Translations under genes and position numbers: made by a program
DNA from: Brettanomyces bruxellensis
Lineage: Eukaryota; Ascomycota; Pichiomycetes; Pichiales; Pichiaceae
Assembly (NCBI RefSeq): GCF_011074885.1
Contig: NC_054689.1
Location: 2,728,001 to 2,792,000 of the forward strand
Length of the DNA stretch: 64,000 nt
Direction of reading: 5' to 3'
The notes under the pieces: model-generated
Databases searched by the model: none
The model's input: only the letters and a program-made list of their open reading frames with translations
What the model was told of the DNA's origin: nothing
Shown: one piece after another, positions 19,411 to 29,001 of the stretch
Layout: each line of letters begins with the position of its first letter
How positions within the stretch are numbered: the first letter of the stretch is position 1

Positions 19411-20490
19411 TTTGAAATGCTTATGTTAATTCAGGAACTTGGGATTTTTTTTTTTTGAAGCATAGAGATTCAACTTAAGATTAGGATATATCCTGTCGAC
19501 GATAATTACATGACTTTATATGTTTAAGTTTTCGATTCAATAACATTTAATCAACTAGTTCACGTAAATAATATGAAAATATGCATGTGGTTCATCTGTC
19601 AACTATAATCCTAATACCCCGAAAACTTGCCCATCAGTGCTAGACATGATATCTGTTTCCCCACTCTCCTTGCTAAAATTGCTAATGTGGGGTAAAAAAA
19701 AAAAACATACAAAGGAAAATGACTGGCACTAAGAGAAAAGTATTTAATTTTGTTTGCGTATAAATTTTGGCGCATTCGAGCCCCATGTTCTGACGTTATA
19801 CGTCGATCGACTGCATAGTAAACTTGTAACCAATAGGGTTGGAGAAATTCGTCAGCATGTTAAAAAAATCCTCGTAGGTGTAAGAATGTGCGGAGAAATT
19901 AGCGCCAATTCCCAAGAATTCAAGTTGTCCGCATTTCGGTCTCATAAAATGCGACCCACGGAAAACATCGAGTACCCAAAAAAAAAATAAAAATTTTGCA
20001 TATTAAGCGAAAAAAATGAATTTATATGGATCTGTATGGCGGATATTAAAAATGTAATAATAAGGCAAGAAAAAAAAAGGTGAACATAATAGAGGTGCAA
20101 TAAATTATTTATATAAAATACGGGGTTTCATCAACTTTCCAGTTTTGAGTGTATTACTACCTTTTACAAACATTAGCTTTGAAAACAGCATTGCAATTAA
20201 ATATATTCACAATTTACTTCTTAGTCTAAGTGAACATCTTCGGCATACACACATTTAATACGATTGTTAGTATTTTGCGTTCTTAGTTAGCTTGCGCCAT
20301 TTGAAACTTGTGGATGATCACTTGATTTAGATAATTATCGTCAAGAATTAAAGCTAATTCCTCTTTTTACACAGTTAGATCCAGTGATATCACCCCTATT
20401 GCCAAATATTTCTTTCACCTACTTTGCATCTTTTCTCTTTTATTGCTGATTTGTTAATCAATAAGCTTGGAATTCATTACTTCTGCCAAT
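19411..20490. other. PXA1/ISA1 divergent interval
   Basis: A 1.1 kb head-to-head region. It has several A/T homopolymers (19445-19455, 19694-19705, 19979-19988), a CCCCAC...GTGGGG potential hairpin (19660-19693), and two TTGGCGC/TAGCGCCAA motifs (19766-19773, 19900-19910). A 78-codon + frame at 19754-19990 covers these and ends in a lysine run from poly-A; I do not consider it a gene. Confidence 0.5.
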
Positions 20491-21252
20491 ATGACACCCT
20501 TTAAGCTTACAGTGAGAAAAACGTTGAGACCATGTTTGAAGCATTTTAACATGAGTATTCCCAAAATCGGATATAACTACAGATCTCCTTTGGTTCTGTC
20601 TGGTTCTGTGGTACTTTCAACAAGATTGTATTCGTCACAAAATATTCGACATTTATTCACCCAACTGCAAGGTTCCAAGCAGCATGATTCCTCTGAGTTT
20701 ATGAATGCAAACATGGATGAAGGATTGGAAGAAAATGCAGATGCTGCTCCTAAAAAATGGTCGAAACACAACATGCCAGATAAGGAAGTGTTGGCGAAAC
20801 AGGCGGATGAGTCTAAAAGGCAACAAGAAGAACAAAATCAAAGAATTGCTGAAGCTTCTGGGAAGAGTGCAAGAGATGGTAGAAGGAGGCTTAAGAGGCA
20901 TCACAGAAGAAGAAAATTGAGACCATTGAAAGCTGTTCTGACGTTAACACCTAACGCTATTCTGCATTTGAAAAGATTAATGAATCTCCCAGAGCCTAAA
21001 ATGATACGGGTGTCTGTGAAAAACAGAGGTTGTTCTGGTTTGACATATCACCTCGAATATGTAAGTGGCCCTGAAAAGTTTGATGAGGAAGTGAATCAAG
21101 ATGGTGTGAAGATCCTTGTGGACTCCAAAGCGTTGTTTTCTGTGATTGGATCGCAGATGGACTGGGTTGATAATAAGTTGGAGTCCAAGTTTGTGTTCAA
21201 GAATCCTAACAGCAAGGGATCATGTGGATGCGGTGAGTCATTCATGGTCTGA
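20491..21252 (+). CDS. ISA1: ISA1, mitochondrial A-type Fe-S carrier
   Basis: A 253-residue protein (S. cerevisiae 250). The N-terminus is a basic, acid-free presequence (MTPFKLTVRKTLRPCLKHFN through TRLYSSQ) fit for mitochondrial import. A charged linker with KRHHRRRKLRPLKAVLTLTP leads into the A-type domain: RVSVKNRGCSGLTYHLEYV with Cys181, then SKGSCGCGESFMV with Cys245 and Cys247, the three cluster ligands. Isa1 with Isa2 and Iba57 matures mitochondrial [4Fe-4S] proteins such as aconitase and lipoate synthase. I use the ATG at 20491; eight upstream codons start with TTG. It is convergent with FRA1. Confidence 0.97.
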   Translation: MTPFKLTVRKTLRPCLKHFNMSIPKIGYNYRSPLVLSGSVVLSTRLYSSQNIRHLFTQLQGSKQHDSSEFMNANMDEGLEENADAAPKKWSKHNMPDKEVLAKQADESKRQQEEQNQRIAEASGKSARDGRRRLKRHHRRRKLRPLKAVLTLTPNAILHLKRLMNLPEPKMIRVSVKNRGCSGLTYHLEYVSGPEKFDEEVNQDGVKILVDSKALFSVIGSQMDWVDNKLESKFVFKNPNSKGSCGCGESFMV

Positions 21253-21692
21253 TTGTCTTCTCGTATAGTTGTATATCTTTTCTATTTATTATCACTTAAA
21301 TGACATGATGAGGTTAAATTGATGTAGAAAAAGGAAATTTCGTACGTCGCGAATTGGGATGTGATGCGACATCTTATTTTGTTGTGTGTGCATACCGGGA
21401 ATGTGTATTCGGTGCACTTTCAGTGGACTTACCGAGGGCACCTTTAACATCATTTATTTATAAGTTGTTGCTATAGTTCTTAGGTATTATTATTTTGCTC
21501 AACAGAAAAGGTCTTAGGCAATATATGTTGTTCCTAAAAAAAAAAATGTACTTCGGTATTCACTCCTAAATTTCAAATTCAGTCACATGTTTCATTATTT
21601 TCTTCTCTACCCACTCCTCCTTACCCACAAGAAACATACAGAAATACTATATTTACCTAAAGGGAAGAATTACCTCATCATTTATTCATAAT
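21253..21692. other. ISA1/FRA1 convergent gap
   Basis: 440 bp of 3' flanks. It includes CGTACGTCGCG near 21342, an A9 run at 21537-21545 and TTATAAATTATGAATAA near the FRA1 stop. No tandem repeat, RNA gene or ORF seen. Confidence 0.5.
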
Positions 21693-24110
21693 TTATAAAG
21701 GACTCGTCTCGCGTTTCAACCATTCATACTCCCAGCAACGTTTAGAAAATTTGGAGTGGTACAAATCCCAGATCTCCTTGTGGAACTTGTTGATCCACAC
21801 CTTTTCGTTTTCGGTCAACATTGAGACCTTAATCAATCTTCTACAGTAAGGAACTCGGGTAACAGTCTCAAACCGCAAGAATCTCTTTCCATTGAAAGTA
21901 CTTTGCTGCTCAGGATCGTACTGACAGATAACCATGTTCTCTAGCCGTATTCCGTAAGCATCAGGCTTGTAATATCCGGGTTCATCTGAAATAAGATGGC
22001 CTGCACGGACAACATTATCGTTACAGTATGGTCTAAAGCCTATACCGACACCCATGGAATGGACAGGTCCGTAACTATCGACACCATGACCTGTTCCGTG
22101 TGCATAATCAAGACCATGTTGCCACAAAAACTGCCTGGCTATACAGTCTATTTGGAACCCGGTCAATCCTTCTGGGAACTTGAGCTCAGCAAGTGCAATT
22201 TGTCCTTTCAACACCAACGTGTAGTTTACACGCTCTTCCTCAGTCGGAGTTCCAAAATGAAGCGTTCTTGTTGTATCTGTGGTGCCTTCAAGGAATTGGG
22301 AACCGGAATCACACAAGTACAATTTGTTTGGATTGATAATGGCACAGTCATCTTTTTTCGGTGCGTAATGTATGATGGCACCGTTACTTCCGGTGGAAGA
22401 AATAGTTTCAAACGAGAGGCCGCGGAAATTCTCCAACTGCTTTCTGTACTCCAAAAGCTGAAGTCCAGCCTCATACTCGTTAATAAACTCGTGATCTTTG
22501 GTCAACTTCTTTTCCAGCCACGAGAAATACCTGATGAGTGCAAAACCATCCTTGATCTGGGATCTTCTTTGGCCAGAAAGCTCCGTCATGTTCTTAACTT
22601 CCTTCATTTCCTGAACGGGCGAGTTTGGGGCCACTACAAAGTTTTTCGCCAGTATGCAATTCACCATTCTCCAGGAGGCAGCCTTCGTGATAAGTATCCG
22701 CTGGTGATTCTCAAATAATTCACCACTTGCCTTCCTGATGTCCACCCATATATCATCATAACCCTTGAGCTCGCAGTTTGTCATCTCCAAGTAGTCTTGG
22801 TACTTCTTAAACCTCTCTGGTTTTTCCGTGTATAGCGATATAGAGTTCTCTCTGACGATCAAGTAACTGTAGAAAAGCGGGTTGTACTCAATATCGTCAC
22901 CCCGCATGTTGAGAAGATAGCATATCTCGTCCAGGGCGTTCAAAATCAACATGTTGCATCCATATTTGAGGAAGTACTTCTCTCTCATCCGGTTGATCTT
23001 ACAGTTTGTTGGTTCTCCGGAATATTTCGGCGGTAATTGAAGCACAGGTTTAAACTCACGCTCGGGCTTGATCTCGAAATCGTTCCAAATGGCATCCACG
23101 AGGTTTTCTCTCACTGCCACAACCTCCACATCTATTTTTTTGCCGGTGGATGCTCTTCTGGACTCTACAAGCTCCCCACAAAGCTTCTTGATGCCCTGTA
23201 TTTCACCATAAGTAACTAGCTTTGGATCAAACCCAATCTTGGCCACCTTCCCCGTGTCCAAAGACTGCTGAATCGCATCTGTAATCACCCATTCTTGCCA
23301 CGTAGGCTCATCTTTGACTCCTTGTCTCAATAGACGCCAATTGTAGTCCAACTCATGCGATGCCTGCGTGAAGTAACGCCCATCGGTTGAAAGTGCACAG
23401 GAACCTTCTGGAACGTCATTCATACACGAGAGATCCCGGGTAACCACGGCAACACCTGCGGAACCGCTGAATCCGCTAATGAATGCTCTTCGCTGGTCAA
23501 CAGGAGACGTGTACTCTGATTGGTGGGCGTCCTCTGACGGAATTACGTAAGCACAGAGATCGTTGTGTGCCATTTCCTCACGCAGGCGCTGCAAGCGGAG
23601 GGAAGTGTTAACTTCGGAGTTTTCCACATTTCTCGAAGGACTGAATGGATTTCTGAGGTGTGGGTTCCTGGAAGGGGAACCAAGGGGGCTATTTTGAGCG
23701 GGATCGCGACCAAAAGGGGTAACCTCCCTGGAAGTCTCTTCAGGGCATCCAGTTAGGGAAATTTTGGAAGGATCCGGGGCAGCTGCAGGTGCAGGAGAGG
23801 CTTGTGATTGGCCCAAGGGAGAACTTTCATGCATGGAACCATTTTCGGAAGTGCTCATGGAGGCACACTCGGAAAAATAGCCCTTCATTGCACGGGCCTC
23901 GTTCCGGTTGATGGTCATCCGCCTCAAATAAACCGAGGACCGCCTATTTGGTCTTGATAGGAGACCCGGAGAATAATATCCAGGTCTGGAAACTGTACGT
24001 GAGACATAACGATGGCCAGCATTAGCTTGCCGAATGGTGGTTGCCCCCGGTGTGCCGTTTGAGGAAATCAACGAGAACATCGAAGGCTTGTTATTCACCT
24101 TGTGGGACAT
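21693..24110 (-). CDS. FRA1: FRA1, aminopeptidase P-like iron regulator
   Basis: An 805-residue protein (S. cerevisiae about 749) of the Xaa-Pro aminopeptidase/M24B family. A ~175-residue disordered Ser/Pro/Arg-rich arm precedes LRLQRLREEMAHNDLCAYVIPSEDAH-type creatinase domains. The pita-bread catalytic domain carries the metal ligands in LYLCDSGSQFLEGTTDTTR (two Asp), GTGHGVDSYGPVHSM (His), SDEPGYYKPDAYGIRLEN (Glu) and RFETVTRVPY (Glu), so peptidase activity looks retained. In S. cerevisiae Fra1 works with Fra2 and Grx3/4 to pass mitochondrial Fe-S status to Aft1. The start is the ATG at 24108-24110; the frame runs seven TTG-led codons further. It faces ISA1 at its 3' end. Confidence 0.95.
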   Translation of the reverse strand: MSHKVNNKPSMFSLISSNGTPGATTIRQANAGHRYVSRTVSRPGYYSPGLLSRPNRRSSVYLRRMTINRNEARAMKGYFSECASMSTSENGSMHESSPLGQSQASPAPAAAPDPSKISLTGCPEETSREVTPFGRDPAQNSPLGSPSRNPHLRNPFSPSRNVENSEVNTSLRLQRLREEMAHNDLCAYVIPSEDAHQSEYTSPVDQRRAFISGFSGSAGVAVVTRDLSCMNDVPEGSCALSTDGRYFTQASHELDYNWRLLRQGVKDEPTWQEWVITDAIQQSLDTGKVAKIGFDPKLVTYGEIQGIKKLCGELVESRRASTGKKIDVEVVAVRENLVDAIWNDFEIKPEREFKPVLQLPPKYSGEPTNCKINRMREKYFLKYGCNMLILNALDEICYLLNMRGDDIEYNPLFYSYLIVRENSISLYTEKPERFKKYQDYLEMTNCELKGYDDIWVDIRKASGELFENHQRILITKAASWRMVNCILAKNFVVAPNSPVQEMKEVKNMTELSGQRRSQIKDGFALIRYFSWLEKKLTKDHEFINEYEAGLQLLEYRKQLENFRGLSFETISSTGSNGAIIHYAPKKDDCAIINPNKLYLCDSGSQFLEGTTDTTRTLHFGTPTEEERVNYTLVLKGQIALAELKFPEGLTGFQIDCIARQFLWQHGLDYAHGTGHGVDSYGPVHSMGVGIGFRPYCNDNVVRAGHLISDEPGYYKPDAYGIRLENMVICQYDPEQQSTFNGKRFLRFETVTRVPYCRRLIKVSMLTENEKVWINKFHKEIWDLYHSKFSKRCWEYEWLKRETSPL

Positions 24111-25012
24111 TTTGAGGAGACGGACGAACAATTTGAGTTGGCTTTTAATATTCTTGCGATAAAATGTATATCTGTGCCCTAATGCTTATAAGCCTGATGG
24201 TAGCTTGTGTGTGATTGGCTATGAAGTGATGAATGTGTGAAAAGTGATATTTTGATTGAGATTTTGCAGATTTTGCAGTGTGAAACAGGAGGGAATGATG
24301 CTGAAGGAAAGGCCAAAAAGGATGCTTGAAAAAGAAAGATAGATGTATGGAGAAAAAACGAGGAAGAGTATGCGAGGCCCACATAATGAAAAAAAAAAAA
24401 AAAAAAGGTGCGCACTATGGAAATTCACAGGATTAGTTTTCGTACATTGGGTATGTACATAATACATACGAACATACTTACTTATGAGACAAAATACATG
24501 CAACATACTTATATCCGCGTACAAAATACGATTCACAGGCATAAAATGCGACGTAATTTGATAAAGTGCAATAAAATACAACGTGATTTGACAAAATTCA
24601 ACATAATTTCACAAATTTCACAAGACTTCCAGTCATAGGCATAAGTGCTAAAATGTATTTATGCATAGATGCCAACTCTGGGTATAGATAAACCCCAGGC
24701 ACTAAAAAAATAGAACATGCCGAGAAGTGATAAGAACCAAAGAATTTATAAGCGAGAAAAACTCAAAAAAAAAAGTTCAAACATTCATCCAGCACAACCA
24801 TACACCACGTAAATTCGCTTCTAGTAGTTCTTCTTTCTTCTCTTCTGACCACATTTTCTCCCCTAACCCTGCTTTTGTTGTACAACAATAGAGAAGAAAA
24901 TTTTTTTCTCGAATATGAAAATTATATTTCCCTTCTGCTCATCTATAAAAGGCCAGAAAATTCCCCTCTCATCTCTCAAACTTTCACCTCATTTAGATTT
25001 TCTCCTTTCCCC
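24111..25012. other. FRA1/U3 divergent promoter interval
   Basis: A 900 bp region. It contains an A18 run (24389-24406), degenerate units around AATTTGACAAAATxCAAC at 24540-24620 and, close to U3, GAAAATTTTTTTC at 24896-24908 and TATAAAA at 24944-24950. Minus-strand frames of 78-120 codons here are pyrimidine-rich and not convincing. Confidence 0.5.
24944..24950 (+). promoter_or_regulatory. TATA box of the U3 snoRNA gene
   Basis: TATAAAA begins 69 bp before the inferred U3 5' end, suitable for RNA polymerase II initiation in yeast. A GAAAATTTTTTTC element similar to the ribosomal-RNA-processing element sits about 36 bp further upstream. Confidence 0.7.
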
Positions 25013-25315
25013 GTCGACGTACTCCATAGGATCATTTCTATAGGAATCGTCTCTCTTTGACTCTTCTAAAGAGCCACTGAATCCAACTTGGTTGATGAGG
25101 ATGATACCTTTGTGCCCTAGAGTGAGAATGATTTATTATTTAGTTTGGCTGCGATCCTTAGTGGTCTGGCCATCTGCAATCTATAAGTCTATTCCTTTCG
25201 ACGTGGTTTTGCATTTATGTTTAACTTAAATGAAAGGAGCGATGATCTCTACCCTTGTTGTGTACTCTTTCGGGAGGGACTTCTTTGGGTGGGCGCAAAT
25301 GGCAGTCTGACAAGT
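25013..25315 (+). ncRNA. SNR17: U3 snoRNA (box C/D, SNR17 homologue)
   Basis: The DNA from GTCGACGTACT onward follows yeast U3 closely. Box A GGATCATTTCTATAGGA is at 25029-25045. The A'/hinge region TTTGACTCTTC, AAGAGCCACTGAATCCAAC and TTGGTTGATGAG carries box C' near 25092-25098. Box B AGAGTGAGAA is at 25119-25128, box C CGATGATCT at 25240-25248, and box D GTCTGA at 25305-25310 with the terminal CAAGT. At about 303 nt it is close to the 333 nt of S. cerevisiae. U3 pairs with the 5' external spacer and the 18S region to nucleate the SSU processome. Box A follows the 5' end after about 16 nt with no intron, unlike SNR17A/B of S. cerevisiae, which are interrupted there. RRP9 and SOF1 in this window encode U3-associated proteins. 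Confidence 0.95.
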
Positions 25316-25708
25316 TATTTTCCTTTGAGGTATTTTTTATGCCTTAATGGTAATGACCATTGGATACGCCGACCACTTTTTATACCTATTTTTTGTAGTG
25401 TTATGACTTTGTATACTGTAGAATCGTTTATCTGGGTGCATTTTATTTTTTGCCGTCAATCTTTCGTTCAAACTTTCTTTGAACTAGGATCTCTCTTTAA
25501 AATTCTAACCTCCCATCATACATCTGATAGAAGTAAAGTGAGATGGGCTGCGTTATTTTCAGATCAGATCACGTGACCGATGAATTTTGTGAGCCGGGAA
25601 TAACTTTCACTTTAGTTCTTGTAAATTTACTTTCCTTATGTACACAAATTTCTTCTGATATGATGACAACAAAAGCGCACGAACACGAACGCTGATTGGT
25701 ACAAAGAC
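25316..25708. other. U3/KAP122 spacer
   Basis: About 390 bp between the U3 3' end and KAP122. It contains CAGATCACGTGACCGATG with a TCACGTGA palindrome (25567-25574), a possible Cbf1-type or basic helix-loop-helix site about 135 bp upstream of the KAP122 ATG. A 119-codon + frame begins inside U3 and is rejected. Confidence 0.55.
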
Positions 25709-28700
25709 ATGTCTTCGCCTTCAATAGGGCAGGTAGTGGAAGTAAGTCCGGAATGTATGATATTGCTCAAAATTTCATGTATCGATATTCGAAACTAATT
25801 GCTAACCACCATTTCAATAAAAACAGCTAGTCGAACTATTATACTCACCGGGGAATACTCCAGAAACAATAGGCAGGGCACAAAAGACACTCCAGAACAT
25901 ACAACGATGTCCTGATGGGTGGAAGATTGCAGGAGAGCTCCTTAAACAACCATCTCTTAATTGCAAGTTTTTTGGTGCCTTAACATACACTGTAAATCTC
26001 AATTTGATCCTTCCAAAAATTTTACAAGATGATCAGAGAACCGGAACCAAAGTACAAGAACTGACTAAAAATCTCATGCAGCAGCTATGGGAACTTTTTG
26101 AGGATGAGAATGTGACAAACCATGGAGCTTTTGTGATCAAGAAGATGCTTTCTAATCTGGCGCTTATTTATACTGTGAGTTTTCGAGAATGGACAAATCC
26201 GTTGGATGATTTTATGTTAAGCGCCATATCGGGTCGGCCAATCGTGAGATTCGGCAATTTAAATAGCGGCGATTGCAACAATGACACGCTGGTACAGTTT
26301 ATACAGAATAGCTCACCAACTTTGATAGGTACATTATTCACTTTTTCGCAGATAATAGTCGAGGAACTCACAAAAAGAGATGTTTCGCACGCGGACCGAT
26401 CAGAACTTCACACCAGAGTGCATGAGAGGCTTTTTGCGACTACGGAGAATGCGATCAGAAGCATACTTGCTGAAAATAACTCAAGTAATGACCAAATATG
26501 GGGCATTTGGCTCCCATGTTTCAATTCGTGGGTTTCTTACGCATCAAAGGCAGAATTTGACTCGACTGCAAGATACAAAATGAAGCCATTACTACGGATT
26601 GCGGTCGAGCGGATGTCAAATGAACCGATTCCATGGAAAACAGAGGTCCCAGAAAGAATTATGGATAGTTTAGTGGAAGCTTTAGATATCAACAGCACAT
26701 TTTTTGTGGCAGACATCAAGAACGAGATGAAAGCGCTTATTTTTGGCACATGGGGCAGACATTTGTTGGGTCTGATGCCCGAGGTTTCGGACCAATTTGC
26801 GAGGCTGACAATTCTATTGCTAGAGTGTGATATGACACAGCTCGCAATGCAGATCGCAAATGATGATAGCAGTGGTATCTTTGAGTTTTTGCTCAAATTA
26901 ACTGATTTTCCAGGTTTGCCAGTTGCCGAAGAAACAATATCATCGGATTTTATTGAGTTCTGGATGCAAATGGTGGACACGTTAACTGAGGACACGGAGA
27001 GGTTTAAAGCTTTACTTAATGAGGATGCGGCTAAGCTTTCTGTATTCAATGAGAAGAGTAGGACTCTATTGAACGGTGTTGGGCAAATATACTGGCGGAA
27101 AATACACATTCCGGTGGACGAGAACGAGATCAAGGGGTATGAGGAGGAATTCAGGGTGTTTAGGAGAGATGTTGGCGATCTTTTTGAGGCAGTATACCCA
27201 ATAGTGCGGAGCGGGTTATACCACAACTTGAGCAGCAACGTTTTGTATGCGGTGGATGAGTTTAGAAGCTCTCAGGTGCAGCAGGGAAATGAAAATGCGG
27301 TGCTTAACGATATAGAGGCGTCTCTATACTTGATCAATGCGATAAGCGAGGATTTCAGCGAGGAGAATGCCCCCAAAGATGTTACAGAAGACGTTTACCG
27401 GTTGTTTGACTCGGGGATGTTGCAGTTGGTGACCAGTTACAGGGTCCGCGGCAGTTTCCAGTACTTTATATACACGACAATTCGGTTTGTGGCCTCTGTA
27501 AGCTGGTTTTATGGCACAGAGCAGGGCCTAACATGCTTGCCGGCGATATTGAACTTCTTGTTTGACAACATGATGAATTCGCCGACTTACGAACTCATCA
27601 GTTCGCGGGCCATTGCTGAAATATGCGATAGCTGCAGACTTTCTCTCCAAGAGACACTACCAAACTTCAAAAGTATCGTGACTGAGATGATCGAAAACGT
27701 GGCAGTGGATTCGATTACACGTGAGCGGATCATAAACTCGTACAGCTCGATTATTCAAGGTGTAAGGGACCCGCAGATTCAGGGTGAGTATTTGCATCGG
27801 CTGTTTGAATTGCTCCTAAAGCACTCTTCGGATATGCTTGCAAGACTCGATAGCTTGCCAAAGGAGCAGCAGGATCAGGCAAAAGAGTACTTGATCAGCA
27901 TGATCAGCTGTGTGAGTGCTATTGGACGTGGAATGCAGCTTCCGGATGCCCCGGAAGACGTTTATACAGATGCAAAAGAGTTGGAAATGGTGTCTAAGTA
28001 CTGGACGGAGGATCCGTTGCGGATTCACTCGCAAATTTTGCAGATTGTGAAGAATTTTGCGATGGTCAGCTCGCAGCTGTCGGATAACTTGAAGGTTGCA
28101 GAGGAGATCGAGGCGATTTTCAAGAGTGGATTGACAGAAAGCATGCCAGGTCCGTTTGTGTTTCCACCTGAGGTGATTACACAGTTTATCAGTGTCAAAA
28201 TCTCCACATTGAAGACTTTCGATACGTTGCCGCTTTTGTACGATCTCTACGGCAAGGTGGTGCGGGCGAACCACCGGAATATGAGCGCTGAGTACGTGGG
28301 CCAGACTCTTGAGCAGATCTGGGGCGGGTTCCAGTCGAAAGTCGACTCGTCGGATCCCGATGTCGTCCAGGCTTTAATCGGCATGCTTGCTGCGATCGTC
28401 GGTTCGAGCCCCGCCATGCTCCTTTGCAACACGGATCTCCTACAGGCTATTTTGGCATTTTGCGTCCAGGAGCTTCGTTCAAAGGAAAGATTTGTGCTTC
28501 AATCGCTTGAACTATTTTGGACAAAGCTGATTTACTTGAGGAGAGGAAACCGTCATGACACAATTGTGATTCGCCGACTGTTTAACGAGACAGATTTAGG
28601 ATTCATGCTTATGTACAACTTGCTTAAGTACTTACTGAGTACGCAGAGGTCGAATATTTCGTATTTCACGGAGATTATAAAGAGCATCGTGGCCAAATAT

Positions 28701-28901
28701 CCGATGCTGGCCAAGCAGTGGATGATGCAGTCGCTAGAAAAAATAAATACGGAGCGGATTGAGTCTGGCCAGAAGGCAATTTGTGAGTATGAGTTGTTTG
28801 TGAAGAAGATTATGGTTACCCGGGGCACCCGGGCGGCAAACGGACTTATCAAAGACTTCTGGCTTAAGACGAACGGGTTGATAGATTACGAGGGGCGGTA
28901 G
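25709..28901 (+). CDS. KAP122: KAP122/PDR6, importin-beta family (spliced)
   Basis: The coding sequence is join(25709..25741, 25827..28901), giving 1035 residues (S. cerevisiae 1081). Exon 1 encodes MSSPSIGQVVE; exon 2 continues LVELLYSPGNTPETIGRAQ and CKFFGALTYTVNLN, matching the Kap122 N-terminus (ELYSP, KYFGALTLTVQLN). Without the intron, the frame starts only at a TTG well inside the conserved region. The rest is all-helical HEAT-repeat sequence (for example MLSNLALIYT, IIVEELTKRD). Kap122 is a karyopherin for cargo including the Toa1-Toa2 TFIIA complex. A TCACGTGA palindrome lies about 135 bp upstream. It is convergent with RFA1, with 100 bp between stops. Confidence 0.94.
25742..25826 (+). 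other. Spliceosomal intron of KAP122 (85 nt)
   Basis: The 5' splice site GTAAGT follows GAA. A TGCTAAC branch sequence at 25800-25806 lies 20 nt before the AAACAG acceptor ending at 25826. Phase 0. Removing it restores the conserved importin N-terminus; the unspliced frame has stop codons in the intron. Confidence 0.93.
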
Positions 28902-29001
28902 TTACATCATTAAAAAACAGTAATAGATCGGATGTTAATTAAATGTCAAAAATCCATATTTTTTTTTTCTTTTTGGTACTTTTCTTTGTATTTTTCTCCC
29001 C

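Noticed and set aside
19754..19990. 78-codon plus-strand frame upstream of ISA1
   Set aside because: Chance-length in this base composition, ends in a poly-A lysine run, and shows no recognisable motif.
25217..25576. 119-codon frame overlapping the U3 3' half
   Set aside because: The DNA is explained by U3 boxes C and D; the frame has no recognisable protein features.
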